Source: Streptomyces iakyrus
Lineage (GTDB): Bacteria > Actinomycetota > Actinomycetes > Streptomycetales > Streptomycetaceae
Reading direction: 5' to 3'
Length of the DNA stretch: 64,000 bases
Assembly (NCBI RefSeq): GCF_000717055.1
Contig: NZ_JNXI01000004.1
Coordinates: 310,001-374,000, forward strand
In this document: one piece after another, positions 1 to 8,265 of the stretch
Position numbering within the stretch: the stretch's first letter is position 1
Layout: each line of letters starts with the position of its first letter
Notes under the pieces: generated by a model
Databases searched by the model: none
What the model saw: only the letters and a program-made list of their open reading frames with translations
What the model was told of the DNA's origin: nothing
Translations under genes and position numbers: made by a program

Positions 1-45
1 GAGCTGACCCCGGAGCAGCGCGCCCGGCTGGACGCGGCGCACTGA
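1..45 (+). CDS. C-terminal fragment of an unidentified protein
   Basis: Only the last 14 codons and the TGA stop lie in the window; the gene starts upstream. The peptide ends LTPEQRARLDAAH. Such a tail is common at the end of aldo/keto reductases and related oxidoreductases, but the fragment is too short to assign. It runs in the same direction as the DUF427 gene that starts 56 bp later. Confidence 0.5.
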   Translation, partial: ELTPEQRARLDAAH

Positions 46-101
46 CACCGTGGGACCGTGGAGGGGAACGGCACACCGGACCTCCGGAAGGAGCACCGGC
101 C

Positions 102-926
102 ATGACCACCCACCCGGCCCACCCTGCCGCCGGCTCGATCAGGACCACCCCGGAAGGCCTCTTGTGGGAACCCAGCGAGCGCTGGGTGCGCGGCCGCAAG
201 GGCGACGTCACGGTCGTCGACAGCCGGCACCCGGTGCTCGTCTGGGAGCCCCGACTGCCCGTCCCGCAGTACGTCTTCCCCCGCGAGGACGTCCGCACGG
301 ACCTCCTCCGCCCGGCCGAGAACCCGCCCACGGGCGCCCACACCGGCTCCCGGATCTTCTACGACCTCGACGCCGACGGCGAGGTGCGCCGGAACGCGGC
401 CTGGACGTTCCCCGCCGACGACCTGGCCGGCCACATCGCCTTCGAGTGGTTCCTGCGCACCGACACAGGCCTCGACCACTGGTACGAGGAGGACGAGGAG
501 ATCTTCATCCACCCCCGTGACCCGCACAAGCGCGTCGACGCGCTGCCCAGCAGCCGGCACGTGCGGGTGGAGATCGACGGGCAGGTCGTCGCGGACAGCC
601 ACGACCCCGTCCTGCTCTTCGAGACCTCGCTGCCCACCCGCTACTACCTGCCCCGCGAGGACGTCCGCCTCGACCTGTTCGACGCCACCGACCACCACAC
701 CGGATGCCCCTACAAGGGCACCGCCTCGTACTGGTCCTGGCGCGGCGGGGCCGATGTGCCGCCCAACCTCGTGTGGACCTATCCCGAGCCGCTGCCCGCG
801 GTGGCGGTGATCCAGGGGCGCGTGGCCTTCTTCAACGAGGTCGTCGACATCACGCTGGACGGCGAGCGCCTGGAACGCCCGGACACCCCGTTCAGCCGGA
901 TGCTGCGGAGGCGGAGCCGCTCGTGA
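102..926 (+). CDS. Tandem DUF427 (NTP_transf_9-type) protein
   Basis: 274 residues, start ATG preceded by GGAAGGAG. The protein has two similar halves: about residues 38-70 read DSRHPVLVWEPRLPVPQYVF followed by PREDVR, and about residues 166-192 read ADSHDPVLLFETSLPTRYYL followed by PREDVR. The second half also has CPYKGTASYW, typical of DUF427 (PF04248). The function of this family is unknown; the old NTP-transferase name is not biochemical proof. No signal peptide or membrane segment is visible, so it should be cytosolic. It points toward the leftward gntR gene, with only 25 bp between the two stops. No evident link to the inositol genes. Confidence 0.85.
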   Translation: MTTHPAHPAAGSIRTTPEGLLWEPSERWVRGRKGDVTVVDSRHPVLVWEPRLPVPQYVFPREDVRTDLLRPAENPPTGAHTGSRIFYDLDADGEVRRNAAWTFPADDLAGHIAFEWFLRTDTGLDHWYEEDEEIFIHPRDPHKRVDALPSSRHVRVEIDGQVVADSHDPVLLFETSLPTRYYLPREDVRLDLFDATDHHTGCPYKGTASYWSWRGGADVPPNLVWTYPEPLPAVAVIQGRVAFFNEVVDITLDGERLERPDTPFSRMLRRRSRS

Positions 927-951
927 AGCTGCCGAGGAGAGGGGCCACCGC

Positions 952-1737
952 TTACGGCCGCACCAGCAACTGGAAGTCGAACGTGTAGAGCGAGGCCCGG
1001 TAGATGTGCGTTCCGTACTCGACCGGGCGCCCCGTGTCGTCGTACGCCGTGCGCTGCATGGTGAGCAGCGCCGCTCCCTCCTCCTCGTCCAGGCGGGACG
1101 CCTCCCGGGCGGTGGCCGCGCGGGCGCCGACCGTCTGGCGGGCGCTGTGCAGCGTGATGCCCGCCGAGCGCATCATGCGGTACAGGCCGGTCGACTCCAG
1201 GCGGGCGCTGTCGAGGTCGAGCAGGGGCACCGGCAGGTAGTTGCACAGCAGCGCCACCGGCCGGCCGTGCGTGCGGCGCAGCCGGTCCAGGACGGTCACC
1301 TCGCTGCCCTCCGGCACCCCCAGGGCGGCGGCAACGTCGCAGGCGGCCGGGACGACCTCGTTGCGCACGACCTCGGTGGTCGGCCCCTGCCCGGCCGTCT
1401 CCAGGTCGTCGTAGAGGCTGCTCAGTTCCAGTGGGCGTCTGACTTGGCTGTGCACCACCTGCGTGCCCACCCCGCGCCGCCGGACCAGCAGCCCCTTGTC
1501 GACGAGGGACTGGATGGCCTGGCGGACGGTGGGGCGGGACAGCCCGAGGCGCACGGACAGGTCCACCTCGTTGCCCAGGAGGTTCCCCGGGGCGAGGACC
1601 CCGTGCCCGATCGCCGCCTCCAGCTGCTGCGCGAGCTGGTGGTAGAGCGGCACGGGACTGCCCCGGTCCAGGGCGAAGTCCAGTGAGCTGAGCGCAGGGG
1701 CGGCCGTGGTGCGGGCCCGGTCACCGGTCTTCGCCAT
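952..1737 (-). CDS. GntR/HutC-family repressor, probable inositol regulator
   Basis: 261 residues. The N-terminal winged helix-turn-helix (about residues 25-95) contains LSRPTVRQAIQSLVDKGLL, the GntR recognition region. The rest matches a UTRA ligand-binding domain, typical of HutC-type GntR proteins that sense small catabolites. It is the last gene of the leftward iol operon, 22 bp after mmsA, so it is probably transcribed with the enzymes. By position it is the most likely regulator of the divergent iol promoters near 8,033-8,142; that is inference. The inducer could be inositol or a keto/deoxy intermediate. Confidence 0.85.
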   Translation of the reverse strand: MAKTGDRARTTAAPALSSLDFALDRGSPVPLYHQLAQQLEAAIGHGVLAPGNLLGNEVDLSVRLGLSRPTVRQAIQSLVDKGLLVRRRGVGTQVVHSQVRRPLELSSLYDDLETAGQGPTTEVVRNEVVPAACDVAAALGVPEGSEVTVLDRLRRTHGRPVALLCNYLPVPLLDLDSARLESTGLYRMMRSAGITLHSARQTVGARAATAREASRLDEEEGAALLTMQRTAYDDTGRPVEYGTHIYRASLYTFDFQLLVRP

Positions 1738-1759
1738 GGATGAACCCCCCTTACGGGTG

Positions 1760-3253
1760 TCAGGAGTTGCTCGGGAAGCCGAGGTTGATACCGCCGTCGG
1801 AGGGGTCCGGCCAGCGGGTGGTGATGACCTTGCCCTGCGTGTAGAAGGCGATGCCGTCGTTGCCGTAGATGTGCAGGTCGCCGAAGAGGGAGTCCTTCCA
1901 GCCGCCGAAGGAGTGGTAGCCGACGGGGACCGGGATCGGCACGTTCACGCCGACCATGCCGGCCTTGACCTCCAGCTGGAAGCGGCGGGCCGCGCCGCCG
2001 TCCCGGGTGAAGATCGCCGTGCCGTTGCCCCAGCGCGAGGAGTTGATCAGCCGGATGGCCTCCTCGTACGTCTCCGCACGGACGACCGCCAGCACCGGGC
2101 CGAAGATCTCGTCCCGGTACGCGTCCGCCGTCAGCGGCACCCGGTCCAGCAGGGAGACGCCGAGGAAGAAGCCGTTCTCGTGGCCCTCCACCGAGAAGCC
2201 CGTGCCGTCGACCACGACCTCGGCGCCCTGCTCGGCCGCCGACGCCACGTAGGACGCCACCTTGTCGCGGTGCTCGCGGGTGATCAGCGGGCCCATCTCC
2301 GAGGCCGGGTCGTTCCCGGGGCCGATCCTCAGGTTCTTCGCCCGCTCGGCGATCTTGCCGACCAGCTCGTCGCCGATGTCACCGACGGCCACGACCACCG
2401 ACACGGCCATGCAGCGCTCGCCCGCCGAGCCGTACGCGGCGTTGATCGCCTGGTCGGCGGCGAGTTCCAGATCGGCGTCGGGCAGCACCAGCATGTGGTT
2501 CTTCGCGCCGCCGAGCGCCTGCACCCGCTTGCCGTGCTCGACGGCCTTCAGCTGGATGTACTTGGCGATCGGCGTCGAGCCGACGAAGGACACCGCCTCG
2601 ATGTCCGGGTGCTCCAGGAGACGGTCCACGGCCGTCTTGTCGCCCTGCACGATGTTCAGGACGCCCTCCGGCAGGCCCGCCTCGGTGGCCAGCTCGGCCA
2701 GCCGGAAGGAGGCCGACGGGTCCTTCTCGGACGGCTTCAGCACGAAGGTGTTGCCGCAGGCGATCGCCAGCGGGAACATCCACATCGGCACCATCGCCGG
2801 GAAGTTGAACGGCGTGATGCCCGCGACGACACCCAGCGGCTGGCGGATCGAGGCGACGTCGACCCGGCTGGAGACCTGGGTGGACAGCTCGCCCTTGAGC
2901 TGGACGGAGATCCCGCACGCCAGCTCCACGATCTCCATGCCGCGCGCGACCTCGCCGAGCGCGTCCGAGTGAACCTTGCCGTGCTCGGCGGTGATCAGCT
3001 CGGCGATCTCGTCGCGGTGGGCGTCGAGCAGCTCGCGGTACTTGAACAGGATCGCCGTGCGCTTGGCCAGGGAGGACTCGCCCCAGCTCTCGAAGGCGGC
3101 CCGGGCGGAGGCGACCGCGGCGTCGACCTCGTCGACGGACGCGAACGCTACCTGCTTCTCCTGGGCGCCGGTCGCCGGGTTGTAGACGGGGCCGAACCGG
3201 CCGGAGGTGCCCTCGACGGGCTTGCCGTCGATCCAGTGGGTGATGGTCTTCAT
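1760..3253 (-). CDS. mmsA: Methylmalonate/malonate-semialdehyde dehydrogenase (CoA-acylating)
   Basis: 497 residues from the ATG at 3253. A TTG three codons upstream is possible, but the purine-rich GAAAGG lies 12 nt before the ATG and only 3 nt before the TTG, so the ATG is preferred. It is an aldehyde dehydrogenase-fold enzyme with GITPFNFPAMVPMWMFP (about residues 145-161), LGGAKNHMLVLPDAD (248-262) and catalytic Cys281 in GSAGERCMA, the MMSDH signature. In inositol degradation it converts malonate semialdehyde to acetyl-CoA and CO2 with NAD (the IolA role); the same family acts on methylmalonate semialdehyde in valine and thymine breakdown. Its place between iolD and gntR supports the inositol role. 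Confidence 0.95.
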   Translation of the reverse strand: MKTITHWIDGKPVEGTSGRFGPVYNPATGAQEKQVAFASVDEVDAAVASARAAFESWGESSLAKRTAILFKYRELLDAHRDEIAELITAEHGKVHSDALGEVARGMEIVELACGISVQLKGELSTQVSSRVDVASIRQPLGVVAGITPFNFPAMVPMWMFPLAIACGNTFVLKPSEKDPSASFRLAELATEAGLPEGVLNIVQGDKTAVDRLLEHPDIEAVSFVGSTPIAKYIQLKAVEHGKRVQALGGAKNHMLVLPDADLELAADQAINAAYGSAGERCMAVSVVVAVGDIGDELVGKIAERAKNLRIGPGNDPASEMGPLITREHRDKVASYVASAAEQGAEVVVDGTGFSVEGHENGFFLGVSLLDRVPLTADAYRDEIFGPVLAVVRAETYEEAIRLINSSRWGNGTAIFTRDGGAARRFQLEVKAGMVGVNVPIPVPVGYHSFGGWKDSLFGDLHIYGNDGIAFYTQGKVITTRWPDPSDGGINLGFPSNS

Positions 3254-3295
3254 GGTGCGCAAGGGCCTTTCGTGGAGCCTGGGTTCAGGGGAGGT

Positions 3296-5170
3296 TCAGA
3301 GGTGGCGGCGGCGGTCCGCGACCTGGCGGTCGTAGCGCTCGCGGGCTTCGACGGCGGCCTCGCGGGAGGCGGTCTCGGCCACCGGCACGTCCCACCAGGC
3401 CTCGGCCGGGGGAGCGGTGGGCGCCGGGTCGGTCTCGACGTACACGCAGGTCGGCCGGTCCGAGGCGCGGGCCGCGGCGAGCGCCTCGCGCAGCTCGCGC
3501 ATGGTCTTGGCGCGCAGCACGTCCATACCGAGGCTGGCGGCGTTGGCGGCCAGGTCGACGGGGAGCGCGGCGCCGGTGAAGGTGCCGTCGGCGGCCCGGA
3601 AGCGGTACGCGGTGCCGAACCGCTCGCCGCCGGTCTCCTCCGACAGACCGCCGATGGAGGCGTAGCCGTGGTTCTGGATCAGGACGATGTTGACCGGCAG
3701 GCCCTCCTGGACGGCGGTGACGATCTCCGTCGGCATCATCAGGTAGGTGCCGTCACCGACCAGCGCCCAGACGGGCGTGCCCGGGGCGGCCTGCTGGACG
3801 CCGATGCCGGCCGGGATCTCGTAGCCCATGCAGGAGTAGCCGTACTCCAGGTGGTACTGGCGCGGGCTGCGGGAGCGCCACAGCTTGTGCAGGTCGCCGG
3901 GGAGCGAACCGGCCGCGTTGATCACCACGTCCTCGTCACCGACGGCCGCGTCCAGCGCGCCGAGCACCTGTGTCTGGGTCGGCACCGCGTTCTCGTCGTC
4001 GGCCCGGTAGGCGGCCTCGACGACCTCCTCCCAGCGCTCCTTGCCGGCGCGGTACCCGGCCTCGTAGGCCTCGGACACGCGGTGCCCGGCCAGCCCCTCG
4101 GCCAGTTTCTCCAGACCGGACCGGGCGTCGCACACCAGCGTCCGCGCGGCCAGCTTGTGCGCGTCGAAGCCGGTGATGTTGAGGTTGAGGAACCGCACGC
4201 CCGGGTTCTGGAAGAGCGTGCCGGAGGCGGTCGTGAAGTCGGTGTAGCGGGTGCCGACGCCGATCACCAGGTCGGCGGTGCGGGCCAGTTCGTCGCTGAC
4301 CGCGGTGCCGGTGTGGCCGATGCCGCCGAGGTCGGCGGGGTGGTCGTGGCGCAGCGAGCCCTTGCCGGCCTGGGTGGAGGCGACCGGGATGCCGGTGGCC
4401 TCCACGAACGCCTTCAGCGCCGCCTCGGCCTCGCTGTGGTGGACGCCGCCGCCCGCCACGATCAGCGGCCGCTCGGCCGACCGGATCGCCTCGACGGCAG
4501 CCGTCAGTTCCACCGGGTCCGGTGCGGGGCGCCGTACGTACCAGACGCGCTCGGCGAAGAACTCCTCCGGCCAGTCGTACGCCTCCGCCTGCACGTCCTG
4601 CGGCAGGGCGAGGGTGACGGCGCCGGTCTCGGCCGGGTCGGCCAGCACCCGCATCGCCTGGAGCGCCGAAGGGATCAGCGCCTCGGGGCGGGTGATCCGG
4701 TCGAAGTACCGCGACACCGGGCGCAGGGTGTCGTTGACCGACACGTCGGCCTCGACCGGGTGCTCCAGCTGCTGGAGCAGCGGGTCGGGGGCGTGCGAGG
4801 CGAAGTAGTCGCCGGGCAGGAGCAGCACCGGAAGCCGGTTGATCGTCGCCAGGGCCGCGCCGGTGACCAGGTTGGTGGCGCCCGGGCCGATCGAGGTCGT
4901 CACCGCCTGCGCGGACAGGCGGTTCAGCTGCCGGGCGTAGCCGACCGCCGCGTGCACCATGGACTGCTCGTTGCGGCCCTGGTGGAACGGCATGACCTCC
5001 TCGCCAGCCTCCAGGAGCGCCTGACCGACCCCGGCGACGTTGCCATGGCCGAAGATGCCCCAGGTCCCGGCGATCAGCCGGCGGCGCACGCCGTCCCGCT
5101 CGGTGTACTGGGCGGACAGGAACCGCACCAGTGCCTGGGCGGTCGTCAGTCGGCGGGTGGGGGCGCTCAT
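3296..5170 (-). CDS. iolD: Trihydroxycyclohexane-1,2-dione hydrolase (ThDP-dependent)
   Basis: 624 residues, normal for IolD. It has a thiamine-diphosphate enzyme layout: N-terminal pyrimidine-binding domain (residues 1-190, with WGIFGHGNVAGVGQAL and MPFHQGRNEQSM), central domain, and C-terminal ThDP-binding domain with the GDG...N motif (ALVGDGTYLMMP). IolD hydrolyses the ring of 3D-trihydroxycyclohexane-1,2-dione to 5-deoxy-glucuronate. The start ATG overlaps the iolB stop as ATGA (5167-5170), indicating translational coupling. The same frame stays open upstream through antisense-free iolB sequence, but the ATG after the iolB stop region fits the family start (MSAPTRRLTTAQALVRFL). Confidence 0.95.
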   Translation of the reverse strand: MSAPTRRLTTAQALVRFLSAQYTERDGVRRRLIAGTWGIFGHGNVAGVGQALLEAGEEVMPFHQGRNEQSMVHAAVGYARQLNRLSAQAVTTSIGPGATNLVTGAALATINRLPVLLLPGDYFASHAPDPLLQQLEHPVEADVSVNDTLRPVSRYFDRITRPEALIPSALQAMRVLADPAETGAVTLALPQDVQAEAYDWPEEFFAERVWYVRRPAPDPVELTAAVEAIRSAERPLIVAGGGVHHSEAEAALKAFVEATGIPVASTQAGKGSLRHDHPADLGGIGHTGTAVSDELARTADLVIGVGTRYTDFTTASGTLFQNPGVRFLNLNITGFDAHKLAARTLVCDARSGLEKLAEGLAGHRVSEAYEAGYRAGKERWEEVVEAAYRADDENAVPTQTQVLGALDAAVGDEDVVINAAGSLPGDLHKLWRSRSPRQYHLEYGYSCMGYEIPAGIGVQQAAPGTPVWALVGDGTYLMMPTEIVTAVQEGLPVNIVLIQNHGYASIGGLSEETGGERFGTAYRFRAADGTFTGAALPVDLAANAASLGMDVLRAKTMRELREALAAARASDRPTCVYVETDPAPTAPPAEAWWDVPVAETASREAAVEARERYDRQVADRRRHL

Positions 5171-6060
5171 ACGGAGGTCTCCGGGGCGGTGTAGAGGGGG
5201 AGGCGGGGGTCGACCGGCTGGTCCGGCCAGGTGTCGCGGACCCAGGCGTGGTCGGGGTGGTCGCAGATCAGCCAGGCGCGCTCGGCCTCCGGGCCCGCCA
5301 TGACGTTGAGGTAGTACATGTGGTGGCCGGGCGTGGCCATCGACGGCCCGTGCCAGCCGTCCGGGATGAGCACGACGTCGCCGTCGCGGACCTCGGCCAG
5401 CACGTCGGTGTCCCGGCCCGGGCCGGAGGGGGAGACGCGCTGGTAGCCGAGGCCGGGGACGCCGTCGTGGCCGGCGAACTCGAAGTAGTAGATCTCCTCC
5501 AGCACGGATTCCTCGCCCGGCCGGTGCTCGTCGTGCTTGTGCGGCGGGAACGACGACCAGTTGCCGCCCGGCGTGATCACCTCGACCGCGATGAGCTTGT
5601 CGCACTCGAAGACCCCGGCCGCGCCGAAGTTGTTGACCTGCCGGGAGCAGTTCCCGGTGCCCCGCAGCTCCACCGGCACCTCGGAGGCCGGGCCGTAGCG
5701 GGCGGGCAGGCGGCGGGTGCAGCGGGCGCCGGTCAGCGCGAACCGGCCGCCGCCGGCGGACGTCACGGTCGCGCGGGCGTCGCGCGGCACGTACGCGAAG
5801 TCGCTGACGCCGCTGAACACGTCGGCGCGTCCCTGGAGTTCGAACGTCTCCTGGCCGAAGTCGTCCCCGGCGGCGACCGTGCAGCCGCCGCTGAGCGGGA
5901 CGACGATCCACTCGCTGTCACCGGTGTCGAAGGAGTGCGCGCCGCCCGGCGGCAGCTCCAGGGCCCGCAGGCTGGAATGGCCCCAGCCGGCCTTCTCGGG
6001 CGTGACGTCGACGGCGTAGGGGCCGCCGACGGCCTTGCCGGCGGGAAGGTGGTACGTCAT
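5167..6060 (-). CDS. iolB: 5-deoxy-glucuronate isomerase
   Basis: 297 residues, a two-cupin protein of the IolB family. The C-terminal cupin has the metal-binding cluster PPHKHDEHRPGEESVLEEIYYF (split here: PPHKHDEH then EEIYYF) near residues 192-213, and PDGWHGPSMATPGHHMYYLN. It isomerises 5-deoxy-glucuronate to 2-deoxy-5-keto-D-gluconate, the substrate of IolC. GGAGG sits just before the ATG, 13 bp after the aldolase stop; the 3' end overlaps iolD by 4 bp. Cytosolic. Confidence 0.95.
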   Translation of the reverse strand: MTYHLPAGKAVGGPYAVDVTPEKAGWGHSSLRALELPPGGAHSFDTGDSEWIVVPLSGGCTVAAGDDFGQETFELQGRADVFSGVSDFAYVPRDARATVTSAGGGRFALTGARCTRRLPARYGPASEVPVELRGTGNCSRQVNNFGAAGVFECDKLIAVEVITPGGNWSSFPPHKHDEHRPGEESVLEEIYYFEFAGHDGVPGLGYQRVSPSGPGRDTDVLAEVRDGDVVLIPDGWHGPSMATPGHHMYYLNVMAGPEAERAWLICDHPDHAWVRDTWPDQPVDPRLPLYTAPETSV

Positions 6061-6073
6061 TGCATCCTCCGGA

Positions 6074-6952
6074 TCACAGCAGACCGACGGCCGTGTCCAC
6101 GGCCTCTTCCACGCTGCCCCCGGCCGGGTAGAGCAGCGACCGTCCGACGACCATGCCCTGGACGGTGGGAAGCCGCAGGGCCTTGCGCCAGCGTTCGTAG
6201 GCGCCCTCCTGGTCCTCGCCGACCTCGCCGCCGAGCAGCACGACCGGCAGGGTGGAGGTCTCCAGCACCTCGGCCATGTCGTCCGGGTCGTCGGTGACGG
6301 GCAGCTTCAGCCAGGTGTAGGCGGAGGTGCCGCCGAGCCCGGAGGCTATGGCGACGGACCGGGTGACGGCCTCGGCGGACAGGTCGTTGCGCACCCTGCC
6401 GTCGGCCCGCCGGGAGATGAACGGCTCGACGAACAGGGGGAGGCGCCGATCCGCCATGGCGTCGATGGCCCGGGCGGTGGACTCCAGGGTGGTCAGCGAG
6501 CCCGGGTCGTCGTAGTCGATGCGGACCAGGAGCTTGCCCGCGTCGAAGCGGAGCCGGGCGATGTCCTCGGCGCGGTGCCCGGTGAAGCGGTCGTCCATCT
6601 CGAAGGCGGCGCCGGCGAGTCCGCCGCGGTTCATCGAGCCCATGACGACCTTGTTCTCCAGCACCCCGAGCAGGAGCAGGTCTTCCAGGATGTCGGCGGT
6701 GGCGAGCACCCCGTCGACGCCGGGCCGCGACAGCGCGGTGCACAGCCGCTCCAGCAGGTCGGCGCGGTTGGCCATGGCCAGGCGCCGGTCGCCGACCCCG
6801 AGGGCGCCGCGCGCCGGGTGGTCGGCGGCCACGATCATCAGGCGGCCGCTGTCGCCGAGCAGCGGGCGCCGCGTCCGCCGGGCCGCCGCCTCGGCGACGG
6901 CCTCGGGATTGCGGGCCCGGACCGTGGTGAGGTCGGGGATGCCGATGTTCAA
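6074..6952 (-). CDS. Cgl0158-type (beta/alpha)8 aldolase, probable deoxy-keto-gluconate-phosphate aldolase
   Basis: 292 residues from a TTG at 6952. This start is chosen because GGAG lies 6 nt upstream and the protein then begins NIGIPDLTTVRARNPEAV right after the iolC stop (6966). Barrel elements include LMIVAADHPARGALG, a DbhA-like VRIDYDDPGS and a C-terminal VVLLGGEVGEDQEGAYERW. The family is found in actinobacterial iol operons without a classical iolJ, so it is inferred to split 2-deoxy-5-keto-gluconate 6-phosphate into malonate semialdehyde and dihydroxyacetone phosphate. The lysine that would form a Schiff base was not identified with certainty. Confidence 0.75.
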   Translation of the reverse strand: MNIGIPDLTTVRARNPEAVAEAAARRTRRPLLGDSGRLMIVAADHPARGALGVGDRRLAMANRADLLERLCTALSRPGVDGVLATADILEDLLLLGVLENKVVMGSMNRGGLAGAAFEMDDRFTGHRAEDIARLRFDAGKLLVRIDYDDPGSLTTLESTARAIDAMADRRLPLFVEPFISRRADGRVRNDLSAEAVTRSVAIASGLGGTSAYTWLKLPVTDDPDDMAEVLETSTLPVVLLGGEVGEDQEGAYERWRKALRLPTVQGMVVGRSLLYPAGGSVEEAVDTAVGLL

Positions 6953-6965
6953 GGAAGGCTCCGTT

Positions 6966-7943
6966 TCAGTGGCTCGTGCTCGGCGACGGCACCCCGGCGA
7001 GGAGGTCCGCGACCTCCGACTCGGTGGGCATCGCGGAGGAGCAGGCGAGGCGCGAGGCGACGAGGGCGCCGGCGGCGTTGGCGTGGCGCATGGTCCGCTC
7101 CAGGTCCCAGCCGGCGAGCAGACCGTGGCAGAGCGAACCGCCGAAGGCGTCACCCGCGCCCAGGCCGTTGACCACCTCGACCGGCACCGGCGGCACCTCG
7201 GCCCGGGTGCCGTCGCGGTGCACGGCCAGGACGCCCTTGGGGCCCTGCTTGACGACGGCCAGCTCCACGCCCGCCTCCAGCAGCGCGTCCGCGCAGGCCT
7301 GCGGCTCGCGCACGCCGGTGGCGATCTCGCACTCGTCCAGGTTGCCGACGGCGACCGTGGCGTGCCGCAGGGCCTCGCGGTAGTACGGGCGGGCTTCCTC
7401 GGGGTCGCGCCAGAACATGGGCCGCCAGTCGAGGTCGAAGACGGTGACGCCCGACTTGTCGCGGGCCTTGAGGGCGGCGAGTGTGGCGGACCGGCTGGGC
7501 TCCTCGCTCAGGCCGGTGCCGGTGATCCAGAAGATGCGGGCCCCGCGGATGGCGAAGAAGTCCAGCTCGTCGGTGTGGATCTCCAGGTCCGGGGCCTTGG
7601 GGCGGCGGTAGAAGTAGAGCGGGAAGTCGTCCGGCGGGAAGATCTCGCAGAAGGTGACCGGCGTCGGGTACGCGCCGACCGGGGTGACCCAGCGGTCGTC
7701 GACGCCGAAGCCCTTGAGCTCCTCGTGCAGATAGGTGCCGAAGGGGTCGTCGCCGGTGCGTGTGATCACCGCGGTACGGCGTCCGAGGCGTGCGGCCGCG
7801 ACCGCCACATTGGCCGCGGAACCTCCCAGGAACTTCCCGAACGTCTCCACTTTCTCCAAGGGGACGCCGGTCTGCAGGGGGTAGAGGTCGACCCCGATGC
7901 GGCCCATCGTGATCACATCGAAATACTGGGCTGGCTCGGCCAT
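6966..7943 (-). CDS. iolC: 5-dehydro-2-deoxygluconokinase
   Basis: 325 residues, start ATG with GAGGAGG upstream; an in-frame start further up lacks a ribosome site. PfkB-family sugar kinase: N-terminal GGSAANVAVAAARLG (residues about 37-51), C-terminal catalytic NGLGAGDAFGGSLCHGLL with the general-base Asp in GAGD. The opening MAEPAQYFDVITMGRIGVDLYPLQ is characteristic of IolC. It phosphorylates 2-deoxy-5-keto-gluconate at C6. It is the first gene of the leftward operon and is preceded by the divergent promoter region with the inverted repeat. Confidence 0.92.
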   Translation of the reverse strand: MAEPAQYFDVITMGRIGVDLYPLQTGVPLEKVETFGKFLGGSAANVAVAAARLGRRTAVITRTGDDPFGTYLHEELKGFGVDDRWVTPVGAYPTPVTFCEIFPPDDFPLYFYRRPKAPDLEIHTDELDFFAIRGARIFWITGTGLSEEPSRSATLAALKARDKSGVTVFDLDWRPMFWRDPEEARPYYREALRHATVAVGNLDECEIATGVREPQACADALLEAGVELAVVKQGPKGVLAVHRDGTRAEVPPVPVEVVNGLGAGDAFGGSLCHGLLAGWDLERTMRHANAAGALVASRLACSSAMPTESEVADLLAGVPSPSTSH

Positions 7944-8032
7944 GCGCGACCTCCTCGGGAAGCTGGGGATGCGGGTCCGGGGGCGCCCTGCCACGGTGGG
8001 GGCGTGGATCCACGGGGCCTGCCGCCCCCCAG

Positions 8033-8142
8033 GTGTAGGCGGCGGAGGGCGGTGCTGTCAATAGTTTGTACTTACATTCGGACCTGCTTGTGAAATGATG
8101 TCTTAACAAAGTATTGACAGCGGGCGTGGCAGCGACTTGTAT
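8033..8142. promoter_or_regulatory. Divergent iol promoters with 15-bp inverted repeat
   Basis: CTGTCAATAGTTTGT (8055-8069) and ACAAAGTATTGACAG (8106-8120) form an inverted repeat with one mismatch. Each arm holds a TTGACA -35 box facing outward. Rightward: TTGACA 8114-8119, N17, TTGTAT 8137-8142. Leftward: TTGACA (complement of 8056-8061) with a candidate -10 TACACC (complement of 8032-8037). A regulator bound to the arms would block both iol operons at once; the GntR protein is the obvious candidate. The -10 boxes are weak, so start sites need mapping. Confidence 0.65.
8064..8076 (+). promoter_or_regulatory. GTTTGTACTTACA operator-like motif
   Basis: GTTTGTACTTACA overlaps the left arm of the iol inverted repeat. 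A 12/13 match, GTTTGTACTGACA, occurs on the minus strand at 17369-17381 in the divergent promoter of the second polyol cluster. Read as a weak palindrome the core is TTGT-N4-ACA. Shared regulation is inferred, not shown. Confidence 0.45.
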
Positions 8143-8265
8143 CCCGTGCCATCGCAACAGTCGGTTTGCGGCATCATGATCCGGACTCCGTAAGGCTCCG
8201 GGACCACGGATCCCTTCGTGATCCCTTCCTTTCCCCCGCAGTAGCACAGTGAGGTGCCAGGAAAG

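Noticed and set aside
1706..1760. A separate promoter for gntR between mmsA and gntR
   Set aside because: Only 22 bp separate the genes and no -35/-10 pair is visible; co-transcription is simpler.
1706..5194. A rightward open frame of 1162 codons over the mmsA-iolD genes
   Set aside because: Its translation is low-complexity Ala/Gly/Arg/Val with no domain and lies exactly antisense to well-identified mmsA and iolD; long antisense frames are usual in high-GC DNA.
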